A DNA stretch of 64,000 nt from a bacterium (GTDB lineage: Bacteria > Patescibacteriota > Saccharimonadia > Saccharimonadales > UBA4665): the NCBI GenBank assembly GCA_021810025.1, contig JAJZJS010000002.1:62001-126000 (forward strand), in the 5' to 3' direction. Under the pieces are notes generated by a model. It searched no databases. It was not told the DNA's origin and saw only the letters and a list, made by a program, of their open reading frames with translations. The translations under genes and the position numbers were made by a program. Each line of letters begins with the position of its first letter. Within the stretch, counting starts at the first letter, position 1. Of the stretch, positions 53,903-62,679 are shown piece after piece.

Positions 53903-55588
53903 ATGGGTCCCAGAAAATCAAATAAACACATAGACATCATTAACACTAGAAATTATCGCCCAAGAAATAGATCTAACGTAACACAGACGTCATATCGTTC
54001 AATCAAGCCTAACTCGCCAAGCCGTGGCAATATCAGTTCCACCCCAAATTTAAATAACTTATCCAGACGTCAACAAAAAAATCGTCATTCCAAAAAAAGA
54101 CTCATTTTTAAAATTATGATTCCTTTACTAGTAATAATAATAGGTGGAGTCACTTTATATAGTTGGTATATTAATAATCAAATCAAAAGAGTCCAAGTAA
54201 ATGGTTTAAGTTCATCGGTTGGTGGAGCCGAGAATATTCTCATTGCAGGCTCAACTACTAGATGTGGCTTAAAGGTTCAAAATGCTCAATGGGGATTTTG
54301 TTCTGATGGAGTTACTGGAGTAAATAGCGATATAATAATGGTCGTTCATCTAGTTCCCGCTACGCATTCAATTACTTTATTATCTATTCCTAGGGATACA
54401 TTTGTTCCTAATGCTAGAGCTGGAGCCGAAGCATTTAAAATAGATGCCGCTTTATATGAAGGTCCTAGTCAATTAGTAAATGCCATTGAAGAAGATTTTG
54501 GAATACCAATTCAACATTATGTTGAACTTAACTTTGATGGTTTTGTAAACGTCGTTAATGCTCTCGGTGGAATTAAAATGAATTTTCCGTTACCTGTTTA
54601 TGATGCTTATTCTCATTTAGACATTAAACAAGCTGGCTGCACACAATTAAACGGACTTACTGCCCTACAACTCATTAGGGCTCGTCATCTCCAATATAAG
54701 CCAGCATCAATAACCACCAACAATACAGCCTACTGGCCATATGAAATTCAAAGTGATATTGGTCGTATCGCTCGTACACATGAGTTCTTAAAAGTTTTAG
54801 CAAGCTCTGTTCAGAAGCAAGGAATCGGCAACCCAATCAAAGACGAACAATTAGTTTCTACTATCTTGCCTAATGTCACAATCGATTCTGCGTTAACAGA
54901 CACAACTATATTAAGCCTCATTAACGATTTTCATAATTCTAATTTTAGTAATGCTCCCGAGTTTACACTTCCTATTGCAGTAACACCTTTTGGCAGTTAT
55001 TACTATGATTCCTATGATTATGGCGACGTTGTGTTTCCAGTCGAACCAACTGATAACCAAATCATAGATAAATTCCTAGGATCTTCAAATACAATAGATA
55101 ACTTGAATGGCAAGACTCTACCAAATCCTAGTTCAATAACTGTTAGTGTTATGAACGGCAGTGGCATATCGGATCAAGCGACTACTACCGCTAACGATCT
55201 CAAAAAACTTGGTTTTAATATTTCCCAAATTGGAACCGATACACCCAACAGTACTCAAGCCAACGAAACAGTTATCTACTATTCATCTCTAAAAGATGAA
55301 CCGCAAGCCGAAGCAGTCGAAAAAAGTCTTAGTGGGTATGTCATAATGTCCTTAGATCCAAGCATGGTTAGTAGTGGTTCTAATATAACCGTCCTGACGG
55401 GAACTAGTTTAAGTGTCATAGGGATACCCACGACATCTTCGAACGGCTCCAATACAAATAGTAGTTTAGCCCAAACATCTACTCAAACTAATCCGGTGAC
55501 TTCATCTAATCCATCCAATGGATTTTCAGCTCCAAGTGCTTCTAACGAAGCACTTACACCTTGGGATCCAAGAGCCTGCAAAAGCTAA
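53903..55588 (+). CDS. LytR-CpsA-Psr (LCP) family protein with LytR_C domain
   Basis: 561 residues. A ~70-residue basic cytoplasmic part, one membrane helix (IMIPLLVIIIGGVTLYSWYI), then the LCP domain: SIPRDTFVPNARAGAEAFKIDAALYEGP (read as SIPRDTFVPN and KIDAALYEGP), YVELNFDGFVNVVNALGGI and LNGLTALQLIRARH, with the Arg/Asp residues that bind polyprenyl-phosphate in the family. Residues ~410-490 form a LytR_C domain (ITVSVMNGSGISDQ). A Ser/Thr/Asn-rich tail follows. LCP enzymes attach glycopolymers to the cell wall. Confidence 0.93.
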   Translation: MGPRKSNKHIDIINTRNYRPRNRSNVTQTSYRSIKPNSPSRGNISSTPNLNNLSRRQQKNRHSKKRLIFKIMIPLLVIIIGGVTLYSWYINNQIKRVQVNGLSSSVGGAENILIAGSTTRCGLKVQNAQWGFCSDGVTGVNSDIIMVVHLVPATHSITLLSIPRDTFVPNARAGAEAFKIDAALYEGPSQLVNAIEEDFGIPIQHYVELNFDGFVNVVNALGGIKMNFPLPVYDAYSHLDIKQAGCTQLNGLTALQLIRARHLQYKPASITTNNTAYWPYEIQSDIGRIARTHEFLKVLASSVQKQGIGNPIKDEQLVSTILPNVTIDSALTDTTILSLINDFHNSNFSNAPEFTLPIAVTPFGSYYYDSYDYGDVVFPVEPTDNQIIDKFLGSSNTIDNLNGKTLPNPSSITVSVMNGSGISDQATTTANDLKKLGFNISQIGTDTPNSTQANETVIYYSSLKDEPQAEAVEKSLSGYVIMSLDPSMVSSGSNITVLTGTSLSVIGIPTTSSNGSNTNSSLAQTSTQTNPVTSSNPSNGFSAPSASNEALTPWDPRACKS

Positions 55589-55594
55589 TCGAAC

Positions 55595-56170
55595 TTACCC
55601 TAAAGAAGAACTACTACAACCAACACTCATCGATAGATTAATGGCATAAGACGTATAGTTAGCAATCATCCCATTACATGCATAAATATTTGTATTAGCA
55701 ATATTCGGAAGATCACAGTTATAGTTTAGGCTCATATTCGAACCGGATAATTGGCCAAGTGCACCATTGCAAGATAAACTATTGGAAATAGAACTCAGAA
55801 GAGGAGAATAACAATTCTGACTAATTGCAGAATTAAAAATTGTGCCATCACAACTTAAAATCACATTTCCTGATGGATTCAGCGCAGGCTCACAATCCAT
55901 ACCAGTTATCGTATATTCCGAGCTAAGAGGCACCAACGAAATACTAGTTTGACAAGATAAAGATTCTCTAGGATACAATTCGCTCACGGATGGCTCCGAA
56001 TTATTAGTCGTAACTTTAGGTATTGAGTTTTTTTTATACGAATTTAAATGAACTATATTGTTTTTAGAATTATTCTTAAACACAAATAAGCTAAATGCTA
56101 CTATCATAATCAAAACCAGGAAGACTCCTAACAAGATTCTAATAGTTTTGAATGATTCTATTTTTTTCAT
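55595..56170 (-). CDS. Secreted or anchored protein with four Cys-pair repeats
   Basis: 191 residues, family not recognised. One N-terminal membrane helix (ILLGVFLVLIMIVAFSLFVF), then an outer Ser/Asn-rich part with exactly eight Cys in four units, each starting SCxx or CNG/CDG and closing 13-22 residues later: SCQTS..DCEP, SCDG..NCYSP, SCNG..NCDLP, ACNG..GCSSS. The spacing suggests one disulfide per beta-hairpin unit. It is convergent with the LCP gene (6 nt apart), hinting at a cell-surface role. Confidence 0.75.
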   Translation of the reverse strand: MKKIESFKTIRILLGVFLVLIMIVAFSLFVFKNNSKNNIVHLNSYKKNSIPKVTTNNSEPSVSELYPRESLSCQTSISLVPLSSEYTITGMDCEPALNPSGNVILSCDGTIFNSAISQNCYSPLLSSISNSLSCNGALGQLSGSNMSLNYNCDLPNIANTNIYACNGMIANYTSYAINLSMSVGCSSSSLG

Positions 56171-56278
56171 AATTATTTATATCAAAGCCTAGACTTAATA
56201 TAATACACCCTTATAAAATTACACTCAAAAAGAACTATATGCATACTTTGCCTCTCATCCCTTATAATTCAAACATGT

Positions 56279-56284
56279 TATAGT
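56279..56284 (+). promoter_or_regulatory. Extended -10 box (TGTTATAGT), leaderless type
   Basis: TG-T-TATAGT ends 6 nt before ATG 56291; no Shine-Dalgarno. Confidence 0.5.
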
Positions 56285-56290
56285 TATCAC

Positions 56291-57130
56291 ATGAGCGCTC
56301 TTCTTGGTTTGATAGCCGCATTTGGATGTGCAATTTTTAATGGAATTGCTGTTATCTTAGAAAAAAATGGGGTAGACCAGCTGACACCAAATAAATATGA
56401 TGTCAACCTATTGTGGCAATTAAAGAATAACTATCCATATATCATTGGAATAATTTTTGATTTAGCGGCCTGGCTCTTGACGATCTATGCGGTCCACACC
56501 CTTCCTCTATTTATAGTTCAACCAATTATAGCTCTCAGTATAATAACTACAGTTGGTCTGGAAAGTCTTCTTTATAAAAGAATAATCACCCCTAAAATGA
56601 TAATGTCTTTTCTGCTAATTGTATTTGGATTAATCCTACTAACTACAGTCGCCAACACACAAGGCACTCCGACTATAACCAATCAATTAAAATGGATAGT
56701 TAGTTTGTTCCCGTTAGTCTTAATTTTATCTGGCATAATACTCTTAAAAATCAAAAGTAAAACTGCCCTAGCTGTATTAAGCGGGTTAAGCTTCGGGGGG
56801 GTATCGATAGCTGGGAGAGCCTTAGAAATTCATGGATTAAATATTAGTCTAGCGTTGGAACCCTTGTTCTGGGCTATTGTAATGTATGGCTTAGTTGGAA
56901 TTTATTTTTTTACCATAGCCCTTCAAAGAAATATTGCATCAGTCGTTAATGCCATAATGGTAGGAGCTGAAACCATTTTCCCAATAATTATTGGTATTCT
57001 ATTTTTAGGAGATAGACCCTTTAATAATAACTGGTTTGTGGCAATTGCTGGAGCATCCTTGATCATCGTGGGAACAATTATAATGAACCTCGAATTTAAA
57101 TTTCCGTTAGAGTCGAAATTTAGCAAATAA
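56291..57130 (+). CDS. Drug/metabolite transporter superfamily (EamA/NIPA-like) permease
   Basis: 279 residues, nine to ten membrane segments in two similar halves (ALLGLIAAFGCAIFNGIAVI; KTALAVLSGLSFGGVSIAG), the DMT pattern. The motif YAVHTLPLFIVQPIIALSI at the end of helix 3 and VNAIMVGAETIFPIIIGI in the second half resemble NIPA/EamA proteins. Substrate not predictable. Starts leaderless from the -10 at 56279. Confidence 0.82.
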   Translation: MSALLGLIAAFGCAIFNGIAVILEKNGVDQLTPNKYDVNLLWQLKNNYPYIIGIIFDLAAWLLTIYAVHTLPLFIVQPIIALSIITTVGLESLLYKRIITPKMIMSFLLIVFGLILLTTVANTQGTPTITNQLKWIVSLFPLVLILSGIILLKIKSKTALAVLSGLSFGGVSIAGRALEIHGLNISLALEPLFWAIVMYGLVGIYFFTIALQRNIASVVNAIMVGAETIFPIIIGILFLGDRPFNNNWFVAIAGASLIIVGTIIMNLEFKFPLESKFSK

Positions 57131-57227
57131 TATATTAAGTACAACCAACTCTTTAATATAACCTATAAATATTTGACAGGCATTACTTTATAGATTACGA
57201 TATACTAATTTTAACAACAATTATATT

Positions 57228-58988
57228 ATGAACCGTAAAATATTAAATACATTCTATAAATTTACAATGCCGTATTATTACCAATTTCTTATTGGATCAT
57301 TAGGAGCCTTCCTAGCTGTTATTGCTCAAGATATTATACCTCCGTATATAGTTTCCAAAGTTTTTTTAAAAATTGAAGCACTTTATGCCACTCATGCTGC
57401 AATAAAATTTCAAAATCTAGAAATTTATCTTGTGTTATTCCTAGGATCAATGGTCCTTGGGCTGATTCTTTGGAGAATACAGGGACTATATGTCTGGAAA
57501 TTTGAGATTAATTCTTCCCGAGATATGATAGTCCATATTTTCAAGCACCTTGAGCATCAAGGTTATATATTTCATTCAAATCGATTTGGTGGAGCATTAG
57601 TCTCTCAAGCCAATAAGTTTATTAGCGCCTACGAACGAATGATGGATGAATTAATTTGGAGCATTATTCCAGGAATTACCTCTATTTTAGCGTCTTTTAT
57701 CGTTTTACTTTTTGTTTCTAAAATGTTTGCATTTATCTTACTCGGAGTCGTTATTGCATACATCGTCATAATGTGGTTTCGAATTAGAAATCAGTTAGGT
57801 TACAACCAAAAAGAATCTATAGCTGAAAGTGAGCGAACAGCTGCACTAGCAGATGCAATTACTAACATTTCTAATATACGAACTTTTGGTAATGAGGAGT
57901 ACGAATTAAAACGATTTACAAAATATGCCGATAATACCAAACAAGCTTATTCTAAACTTTCGATTGAAACATTTAAAAATGAGTCGATTAGTCATTTTAT
58001 AACTTCCGGATTTAGGGTGTTAGCACTATTTTTTGGCATATTTGCAATAACTAAAATCGGATCAAGTGCTAGTGTACTTTATCTTGTGATTAGTTACTCT
58101 TCGGCAATTATGGACCGAATTTGGCAATTTGGACGGGTTGTCCGTAATATAAATCGTTCTTTCGGGGATGCTTCTGAAATGAATCAGATACTGGAGATGG
58201 AACCAGAGATCAAAGATTCCCAGATTGTCCATAAATGTCTTATTCATCGCGGAGGGATCGCATTTGAAAATGTAAACTTTCGACACCAAGGTTCTCGAAC
58301 CAACCTATTTAAAAATATTAATTTAAACTTTAAGCCTGGCGAAAAAATAGGTTTAGTTGGCCCAAGCGGTGGAGGAAAAACGACAATTACAAATCTTTTG
58401 CTTAGGCAGTTAGAAATATACTCGGGTTCAATTAAAATAGATGGTCAGGATATTAGAGATATTAGTCTTAAGGATTTAAGACAAAATATATCCTATGTCC
58501 CCCAAGAGCCAATTCTGTTTCATAGAAGTATAAAGGAAAACATTGCTTACGGTAATTTGAGAGCTACAATGCAAATGATCGAAGCCGTGGCTAAAATGGC
58601 CAGTGCTGATCAATTTATTAATGACTTGCCAAATGGATATGATACACTGGTAGGAGAAAGAGGAGTCAAATTATCGGGAGGGCAACGACAACGAATTGTA
58701 ATTGCTCGAGCCATGCTTAAAAATGCACCGATCTTAATCTTAGATGAAGCTACTAGTGCTTTAGATAGCGCCAGCGAGGAAATAATACAAAGTGCTCTCT
58801 GGAAATTAATGGATAATAGAACAACTCTAGTTATTGCGCATAGACTTAGTACTATCCAGGGTATGGATAAAATTCTAGTTCTGGATAAGGGAAAGGTTTC
58901 AGAATTTGGAACTCATAACGAACTTATCTTGAAAAACGGTTTATATAAAAAATTGTGGCAAAAACAATCAGGCGGGTTCCTAAAATAG
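57228..58988 (+). CDS. ABC transporter, fused permease and ATP-binding domains
   Basis: 586 residues. Six membrane helices in residues ~15-310 (ABC exporter type I fold), then an ATPase with Walker A GPSGGGKTT, Q-loop YVPQEPILF, signature LSGGQRQRIVIARAM, Walker B ILILDEATSALDS and H-loop IAHRLST. A half-transporter that would work as a dimer; substrate (lipid, peptide or drug) not predictable. No gene for a partner half is adjacent. Confidence 0.96.
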   Translation: MNRKILNTFYKFTMPYYYQFLIGSLGAFLAVIAQDIIPPYIVSKVFLKIEALYATHAAIKFQNLEIYLVLFLGSMVLGLILWRIQGLYVWKFEINSSRDMIVHIFKHLEHQGYIFHSNRFGGALVSQANKFISAYERMMDELIWSIIPGITSILASFIVLLFVSKMFAFILLGVVIAYIVIMWFRIRNQLGYNQKESIAESERTAALADAITNISNIRTFGNEEYELKRFTKYADNTKQAYSKLSIETFKNESISHFITSGFRVLALFFGIFAITKIGSSASVLYLVISYSSAIMDRIWQFGRVVRNINRSFGDASEMNQILEMEPEIKDSQIVHKCLIHRGGIAFENVNFRHQGSRTNLFKNINLNFKPGEKIGLVGPSGGGKTTITNLLLRQLEIYSGSIKIDGQDIRDISLKDLRQNISYVPQEPILFHRSIKENIAYGNLRATMQMIEAVAKMASADQFINDLPNGYDTLVGERGVKLSGGQRQRIVIARAMLKNAPILILDEATSALDSASEEIIQSALWKLMDNRTTLVIAHRLSTIQGMDKILVLDKGKVSEFGTHNELILKNGLYKKLWQKQSGGFLK

Positions 58989-58992
58989 TTGT

Positions 58993-59021
58993 TTGTTATA
59001 GACGCAAATATCTGTTATAAT
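58993..59021 (+). promoter_or_regulatory. Promoter for the kinase-like gene
   Basis: TTGTTA (58993-58998), 17 nt, TATAAT (59016-59021), 8 nt before the ATG. Leaderless arrangement. Confidence 0.65.
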
Positions 59022-59029
59022 AGATTATT

Positions 59030-59737
59030 ATGCCCTCAATCGATTCTTTGCCGGTATTTAAATCCGAAGGACTTGTCTATGACCTATATCCAGATCGCTT
59101 AATAGCAAATTTAGACGACGACCGAGTCCTTGCTGCAATCGGTTCTTTTGCAATTAATGGGAGAGAACTGATGGATCAGTTTAGCCCTACTGATCAATTA
59201 TTTGGCGGGGCAATGTCTCGAGTTTATCGTCTTGGATCAATTTGTTGCAAATACTCATCAGATTTCACCCCTAAAAATAAATTTTTAAAGCCAGAAGACT
59301 TGTCGTTACAGTTTCAATTCTTGGATCATCTCCAAACTGTCGTTAATAGTTATGAGCTAACAGTGCCAGATCAAATTGCAGTATTTAAAAATAAGGATGG
59401 AGAATATTTAAAATTAGAAAGCTATATTCCAGATCATCTAACCTTATCCAAATTTAGAAACAAACTTAATCCTGAAGATAAGTCAGCTTTTTTATACGAA
59501 ATTGCCCGTCGTGTAAAAAGTTTAAGAAACACGTCACCATTTTTGGCAATTGGTCTAAATGATTTAATCGATGATAATGCTCAATATCCAAATCCGTCAA
59601 ATATTCTAGTTCCCGATACTCCTGATCTAGATTTTTACGGACAACCCTTTGTTATTCTTGATCAGCCTAGTTCAGAAATACATCTTAATCGTCTCCGAGC
59701 TCTTCGATCCTATCTAAAGTTAAATCGCAAGGCATAG
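59030..59737 (+). CDS. Unrecognised protein with kinase-like (APH/protein kinase) features
   Basis: 235 residues. FGGAMSRVYRLGSICCKYS looks like a kinase glycine loop plus beta-3 lysine (GxxSxVYxxG..CK). LSLQFQFLDHLQTV could be helix C, and YPNPSNILVPDTPDLDFYGQPFVILDQPS resembles the catalytic loop Asn and metal-binding Asp (N..NILV, then FVILD for DFG). The catalytic HxD is not clear, so it may be a pseudokinase. No membrane segment. Family assignment is inference. Confidence 0.55.
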   Translation: MPSIDSLPVFKSEGLVYDLYPDRLIANLDDDRVLAAIGSFAINGRELMDQFSPTDQLFGGAMSRVYRLGSICCKYSSDFTPKNKFLKPEDLSLQFQFLDHLQTVVNSYELTVPDQIAVFKNKDGEYLKLESYIPDHLTLSKFRNKLNPEDKSAFLYEIARRVKSLRNTSPFLAIGLNDLIDDNAQYPNPSNILVPDTPDLDFYGQPFVILDQPSSEIHLNRLRALRSYLKLNRKA

Positions 59738-59900
59738 ATTGTTCAAAGAATTCCAGAGGTTTTATTACAATTATAATATATGACCCCAAGAAACTTTCCA
59801 GCCCTTTTTAAATATTGTGCTACCAAACAAAACAATCACCCATTGGTTTAATTAATCCTAATTGTAAAAAGTATCACAATTCTGCCTAGACATTAAGCAA

Positions 59901-59939
59901 CCTTGGATCTACCATTAATCTACTAGACCAGGATTTTTT
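59901..59939 (+). terminator. Intrinsic terminator after the kinase-like gene
   Basis: CCTTGGATCTA (59901-59911) pairs with TAGACCAGG (59924-59932) as nine pairs with two single-base bulges, followed by ATTTTTTG (T-run 59934-59939). It lies between the convergent kinase-like and polymerase genes. The rest of this 222-nt gap shows nothing recognisable. Confidence 0.5.
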
Positions 59940-59959
59940 GCCGTTATAATACTTAAGCT

Positions 59960-61192
59960 TCATTGATCATTCTTGCCAAAAGCAACTCTCTTTATAATGA
60001 CATCCTTCATATTGGCCATTAAAGCCATTGTTATTTTGTACTCACCATATTTATCATTAATGGCATCCATGGCCTGAGCAATCTTAATGGAATTATAGGT
60101 GTTGCCAAATAAACTCTGTTGAGCAAGCTGGATAGAATTAAGACCATAGACGCTAACACCTAATTCTCGAACAGGTTGTCCTAATAAAATTAAATTCAGT
60201 AAACTAAAAACAACTTGATAAATATCAGGTGTTGCGTATAACTGATAACCTGGATGACTGTGTTTCATTACAACGGTTCCATCGATTAATTTTAAGAAAA
60301 GCTTAATACCTTGACCTGAATAACCCTTAGCCCTCATTCGTCTACCAACCTTTTCCGATAACTTCATTAGTATTCGAGCTAGTTGATCTAAATCGGTTGT
60401 CTTTTGGGCCAAGGTGTATTGCGCCCCGAAACTCTTCCGATTAAAATTAATAGTGTCAATTTCATAACCCCTTAACCTTAGATACCAATAATAACCATTT
60501 ATACCCCTAAATACTTCTTTTTGAAGTTTGTCGAGACTAGCGTTCAAAAAATCACGTCCTGAATAAATACCGGCTAAGTTCAGGCGAGCCTGATATCGAT
60601 AATTAATGCCAGGAAGATCTAATAAAGACAATTTATCAAAAACGCTCTCTAAATTAGTGCCATCAATTCGATCCAAGCCATCAGGTTTATGAAGCGAAGC
60701 GGCTAATTTGGCTTGGAAAGGATTATTCCCGATTCCGACATTAATGGTTATATACTGTCCTATTTTGAATTTAACATCTTCTTTTATGGCCTGTCCAATC
60801 TGCTCCAAGCTAAAACCTTTTCTAAGAAGAGCTGATCCTCGAAAATCAATTAAGAATTCATCCACGGAACGAGCCTCTATTTTATCTGTATAGCTTAAAA
60901 GTAATTGCCTAAAACGACGATGAACATCAAAATACTTATCGGGATCTGGCGTTAGAACAATTAGTCCGGGAAAAATCTGCCGGGCTTGACTTACATTAAG
61001 CCCCAACTTAATACCAAGAGCTTTAGCCTCATACGACGAAGCTATAATCATCCCATGTGGGGTATCATAGGCCGCTATTGCTACCGGTTTATTCCTAATT
61101 AAAGGATTAGCCTGTTGTTCAACGATTGCAAAACAACTATTAAGATCGACGTGCATAAAGGTTGCCCGACTAGCATTAATCGGCATTTCCAT
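59960..61192 (-). CDS. Y-family DNA polymerase (DinB/UmuC-like)
   Basis: 410 residues. FMHVDLNSCFAIVEQQ has the first catalytic Asp and the steric-gate Phe; SVDEFLIDFRGSALL has the catalytic Asp-Glu pair; ASSYEAKALGIKLG is the conserved nucleotide-contact block. Little-finger domain follows (residues ~240-350). It carries out translesion synthesis. Start chosen at ATG 61192; ATG 61186 is possible. Overlaps the small upstream gene by 17 nt. Confidence 0.92.
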   Translation of the reverse strand: MEMPINASRATFMHVDLNSCFAIVEQQANPLIRNKPVAIAAYDTPHGMIIASSYEAKALGIKLGLNVSQARQIFPGLIVLTPDPDKYFDVHRRFRQLLLSYTDKIEARSVDEFLIDFRGSALLRKGFSLEQIGQAIKEDVKFKIGQYITINVGIGNNPFQAKLAASLHKPDGLDRIDGTNLESVFDKLSLLDLPGINYRYQARLNLAGIYSGRDFLNASLDKLQKEVFRGINGYYWYLRLRGYEIDTINFNRKSFGAQYTLAQKTTDLDQLARILMKLSEKVGRRMRAKGYSGQGIKLFLKLIDGTVVMKHSHPGYQLYATPDIYQVVFSLLNLILLGQPVRELGVSVYGLNSIQLAQQSLFGNTYNSIKIAQAMDAINDKYGEYKITMALMANMKDVIIKRVAFGKNDQ

Positions 61193-61442
61193 CGCTAATA
61201 ACCTCCAGATTCCAATGCAAATTATTAGAATTAAAATTGAGTCTCATCCAGATTGAATTAGTTTTATCAATTAATTCAAAGATATGATGAGCCACTTGAC
61301 CTTCTTTTATCTGATGATGATAGCCGATACTACCAACTTCATATTCAGTATTATTCCAGATAATTAAATGGGGTCGAGCAACCCTTTTGCGAGCTGAATA
61401 ATACATAACTACACTAACTTCCTCATCAATAACTTGACGCAT
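61176..61442 (-). CDS. Small beta-rich partner of the Y-family polymerase
   Basis: 88 residues from ATG 61442, chosen because GGAGG lies 5 nt before it (a TTG 12 nt earlier overlaps that Shine-Dalgarno). Not a named family to me. The pattern RPHLIIWNNTEYEVGSIGYHHQ, then HIFELIDKTNSIWMRLNFN, LHWNLEVI resembles short proteins or C-terminal modules found with ImuB/Y-family polymerases in other bacteria (DUF6504-type). Its 17-nt overlap with the polymerase makes co-translation likely. The family link is inference. Confidence 0.7.
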   Translation of the reverse strand: MRQVIDEEVSVVMYYSARKRVARPHLIIWNNTEYEVGSIGYHHQIKEGQVAHHIFELIDKTNSIWMRLNFNSNNLHWNLEVISDGNAD

Positions 61443-61638
61443 AACAACCTCCAATAGACATTAAATTAAAAGGGAACTACCGCTTATTAAATTTTAATTC
61501 ATTATAAAGACCATCGAGATGGCCAGAGACGTCAATGACGCCTAAATTGTAATAAGCTTACGAGAAAGAAGAGCCGGAGGTTCAGCTCCCGTACTGCTTA
61601 GTATCTACTATAAACCTTTCTGGTTATGTTTCAAGACC
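61443..61638. other. 196-nt non-coding gap with several short hairpins
   Basis: No open frame of note. Complementary arms visible: CCATC/GATGG near 61508-61518, GTC/GAC inside ACGTCAATGACGCC, and GGAG/CTCC within GCCGGAGGTTCAGCTCCCG. On the minus strand, GGGAGC/GCTCTT followed by TTCTTTC could terminate the flippase-like gene, and TATAAT about 60 nt before the small gene could be its -10. A structured RNA is possible; no SRP, RNase P, 6S or tmRNA hallmark was recognised. Confidence 0.35.
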
Positions 61639-62577
61639 CTATAAATATTGCTTAGACCGAGCAATTATTAAAGCCGGAACCCCTACAATAAGGGGAGCCC
61701 AGAAATTTAGAAGTCTGAAAATTAAAACGGTTGCAATAGTTTCAGGTAAACCTAAGCCATAGGCTAGAAATGCTCCAACTAAGCCAGCTTCAACACTTCC
61801 GAGTCCACCTGGAGCGGGAATTAAGGAACCAAACCAAATAGCGGCGCTATAAATAATCATAACTGCCAGTATATTGAGGCTAGCAGAAACTGTTCTTAAG
61901 CTAAGATAAAGTGCCAAAATATTAAACAAGGCCAACATTAATTGAGACCCAAAACCAGCTAAAACGCGAAGTGGTTGATCTCGATAAAAAACTAATTGTT
62001 GAATAAAGCTTCTCACTAATTTAATAATTCTGGTTCGAATCTTTTTTAGTAAAAATAAAAAAGTAATTAGGATAATTAAGCTGAAACTAACGATAACAAT
62101 CCCATCAAAATCGAGCCTAGCAAACTTCAATCCAAGTCCATGATGAATGACAAGTAAAAAAACTAGCAAAAAAATACTAGCAATTATCCCCATAATATTA
62201 TTGACACCGACCGTTGCTGCAGCCTGCATTGGTTTCGATCCAGTGCGCCGTAGATACAAGTAGTTAGCGCCAATAGCACCAATTCCAGCTGGCAAAAGTT
62301 TGTTAAGGGTATTAGAAGCAAATTGAACCAATAAAGTTCGACCTAGCTTTAATCTTCTAAAAGACAGGACAAAATAGCTTAAGGCTGCCATTAAAAATGA
62401 GCCCAAAACAATTAATAGGATAAGTCCATATTGTCGATAGTCAGATAAATGAAGATACTTGAAACTACTCCTAAGAGACGAAACCTGATTGATGATAAAT
62501 AGACCAAATAAAGCCACAATAATCAAATAGATAATTCTTTTCCAATGAATCTTGATGTTAGATAGCTTCTGATCCAT
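61639..62577 (-). CDS. Lysylphosphatidylglycerol flippase-type membrane protein (UPF0104/AglD-like)
   Basis: 312 residues, eight or so membrane segments. FRRLKLGRTLLVQFASNTLNKLLPAG, GAIGANYLYLRRTG and FGSLIPAPGGLGSVEAGLVGAF (with the PxPGGLGxxE signature) match the N-terminal half of MprF and related flippases. With the synthase-type gene at 35912 this could make a two-gene MprF system. Divergent from the next permease gene. Confidence 0.9.
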   Translation of the reverse strand: MDQKLSNIKIHWKRIIYLIIVALFGLFIINQVSSLRSSFKYLHLSDYRQYGLILLIVLGSFLMAALSYFVLSFRRLKLGRTLLVQFASNTLNKLLPAGIGAIGANYLYLRRTGSKPMQAAATVGVNNIMGIIASIFLLVFLLVIHHGLGLKFARLDFDGIVIVSFSLIILITFLFLLKKIRTRIIKLVRSFIQQLVFYRDQPLRVLAGFGSQLMLALFNILALYLSLRTVSASLNILAVMIIYSAAIWFGSLIPAPGGLGSVEAGLVGAFLAYGLGLPETIATVLIFRLLNFWAPLIVGVPALIIARSKQYL

Positions 62578-62679
62578 GCAATTATTATCTTATCATTTGA
62601 CTTGAACAGCAAATTAATCAAAGCTTTAAGCTAGTTCTAAGCAAAGCAATCTTAAATCAAGCTAAACGAAGGATTAAAT

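Noticed and set aside
61443-61638. SRP RNA, 6S RNA or RNase P RNA in the gap
   Set aside because: None of the conserved cores, such as the SRP GGAAGCA tetraloop region, is present.
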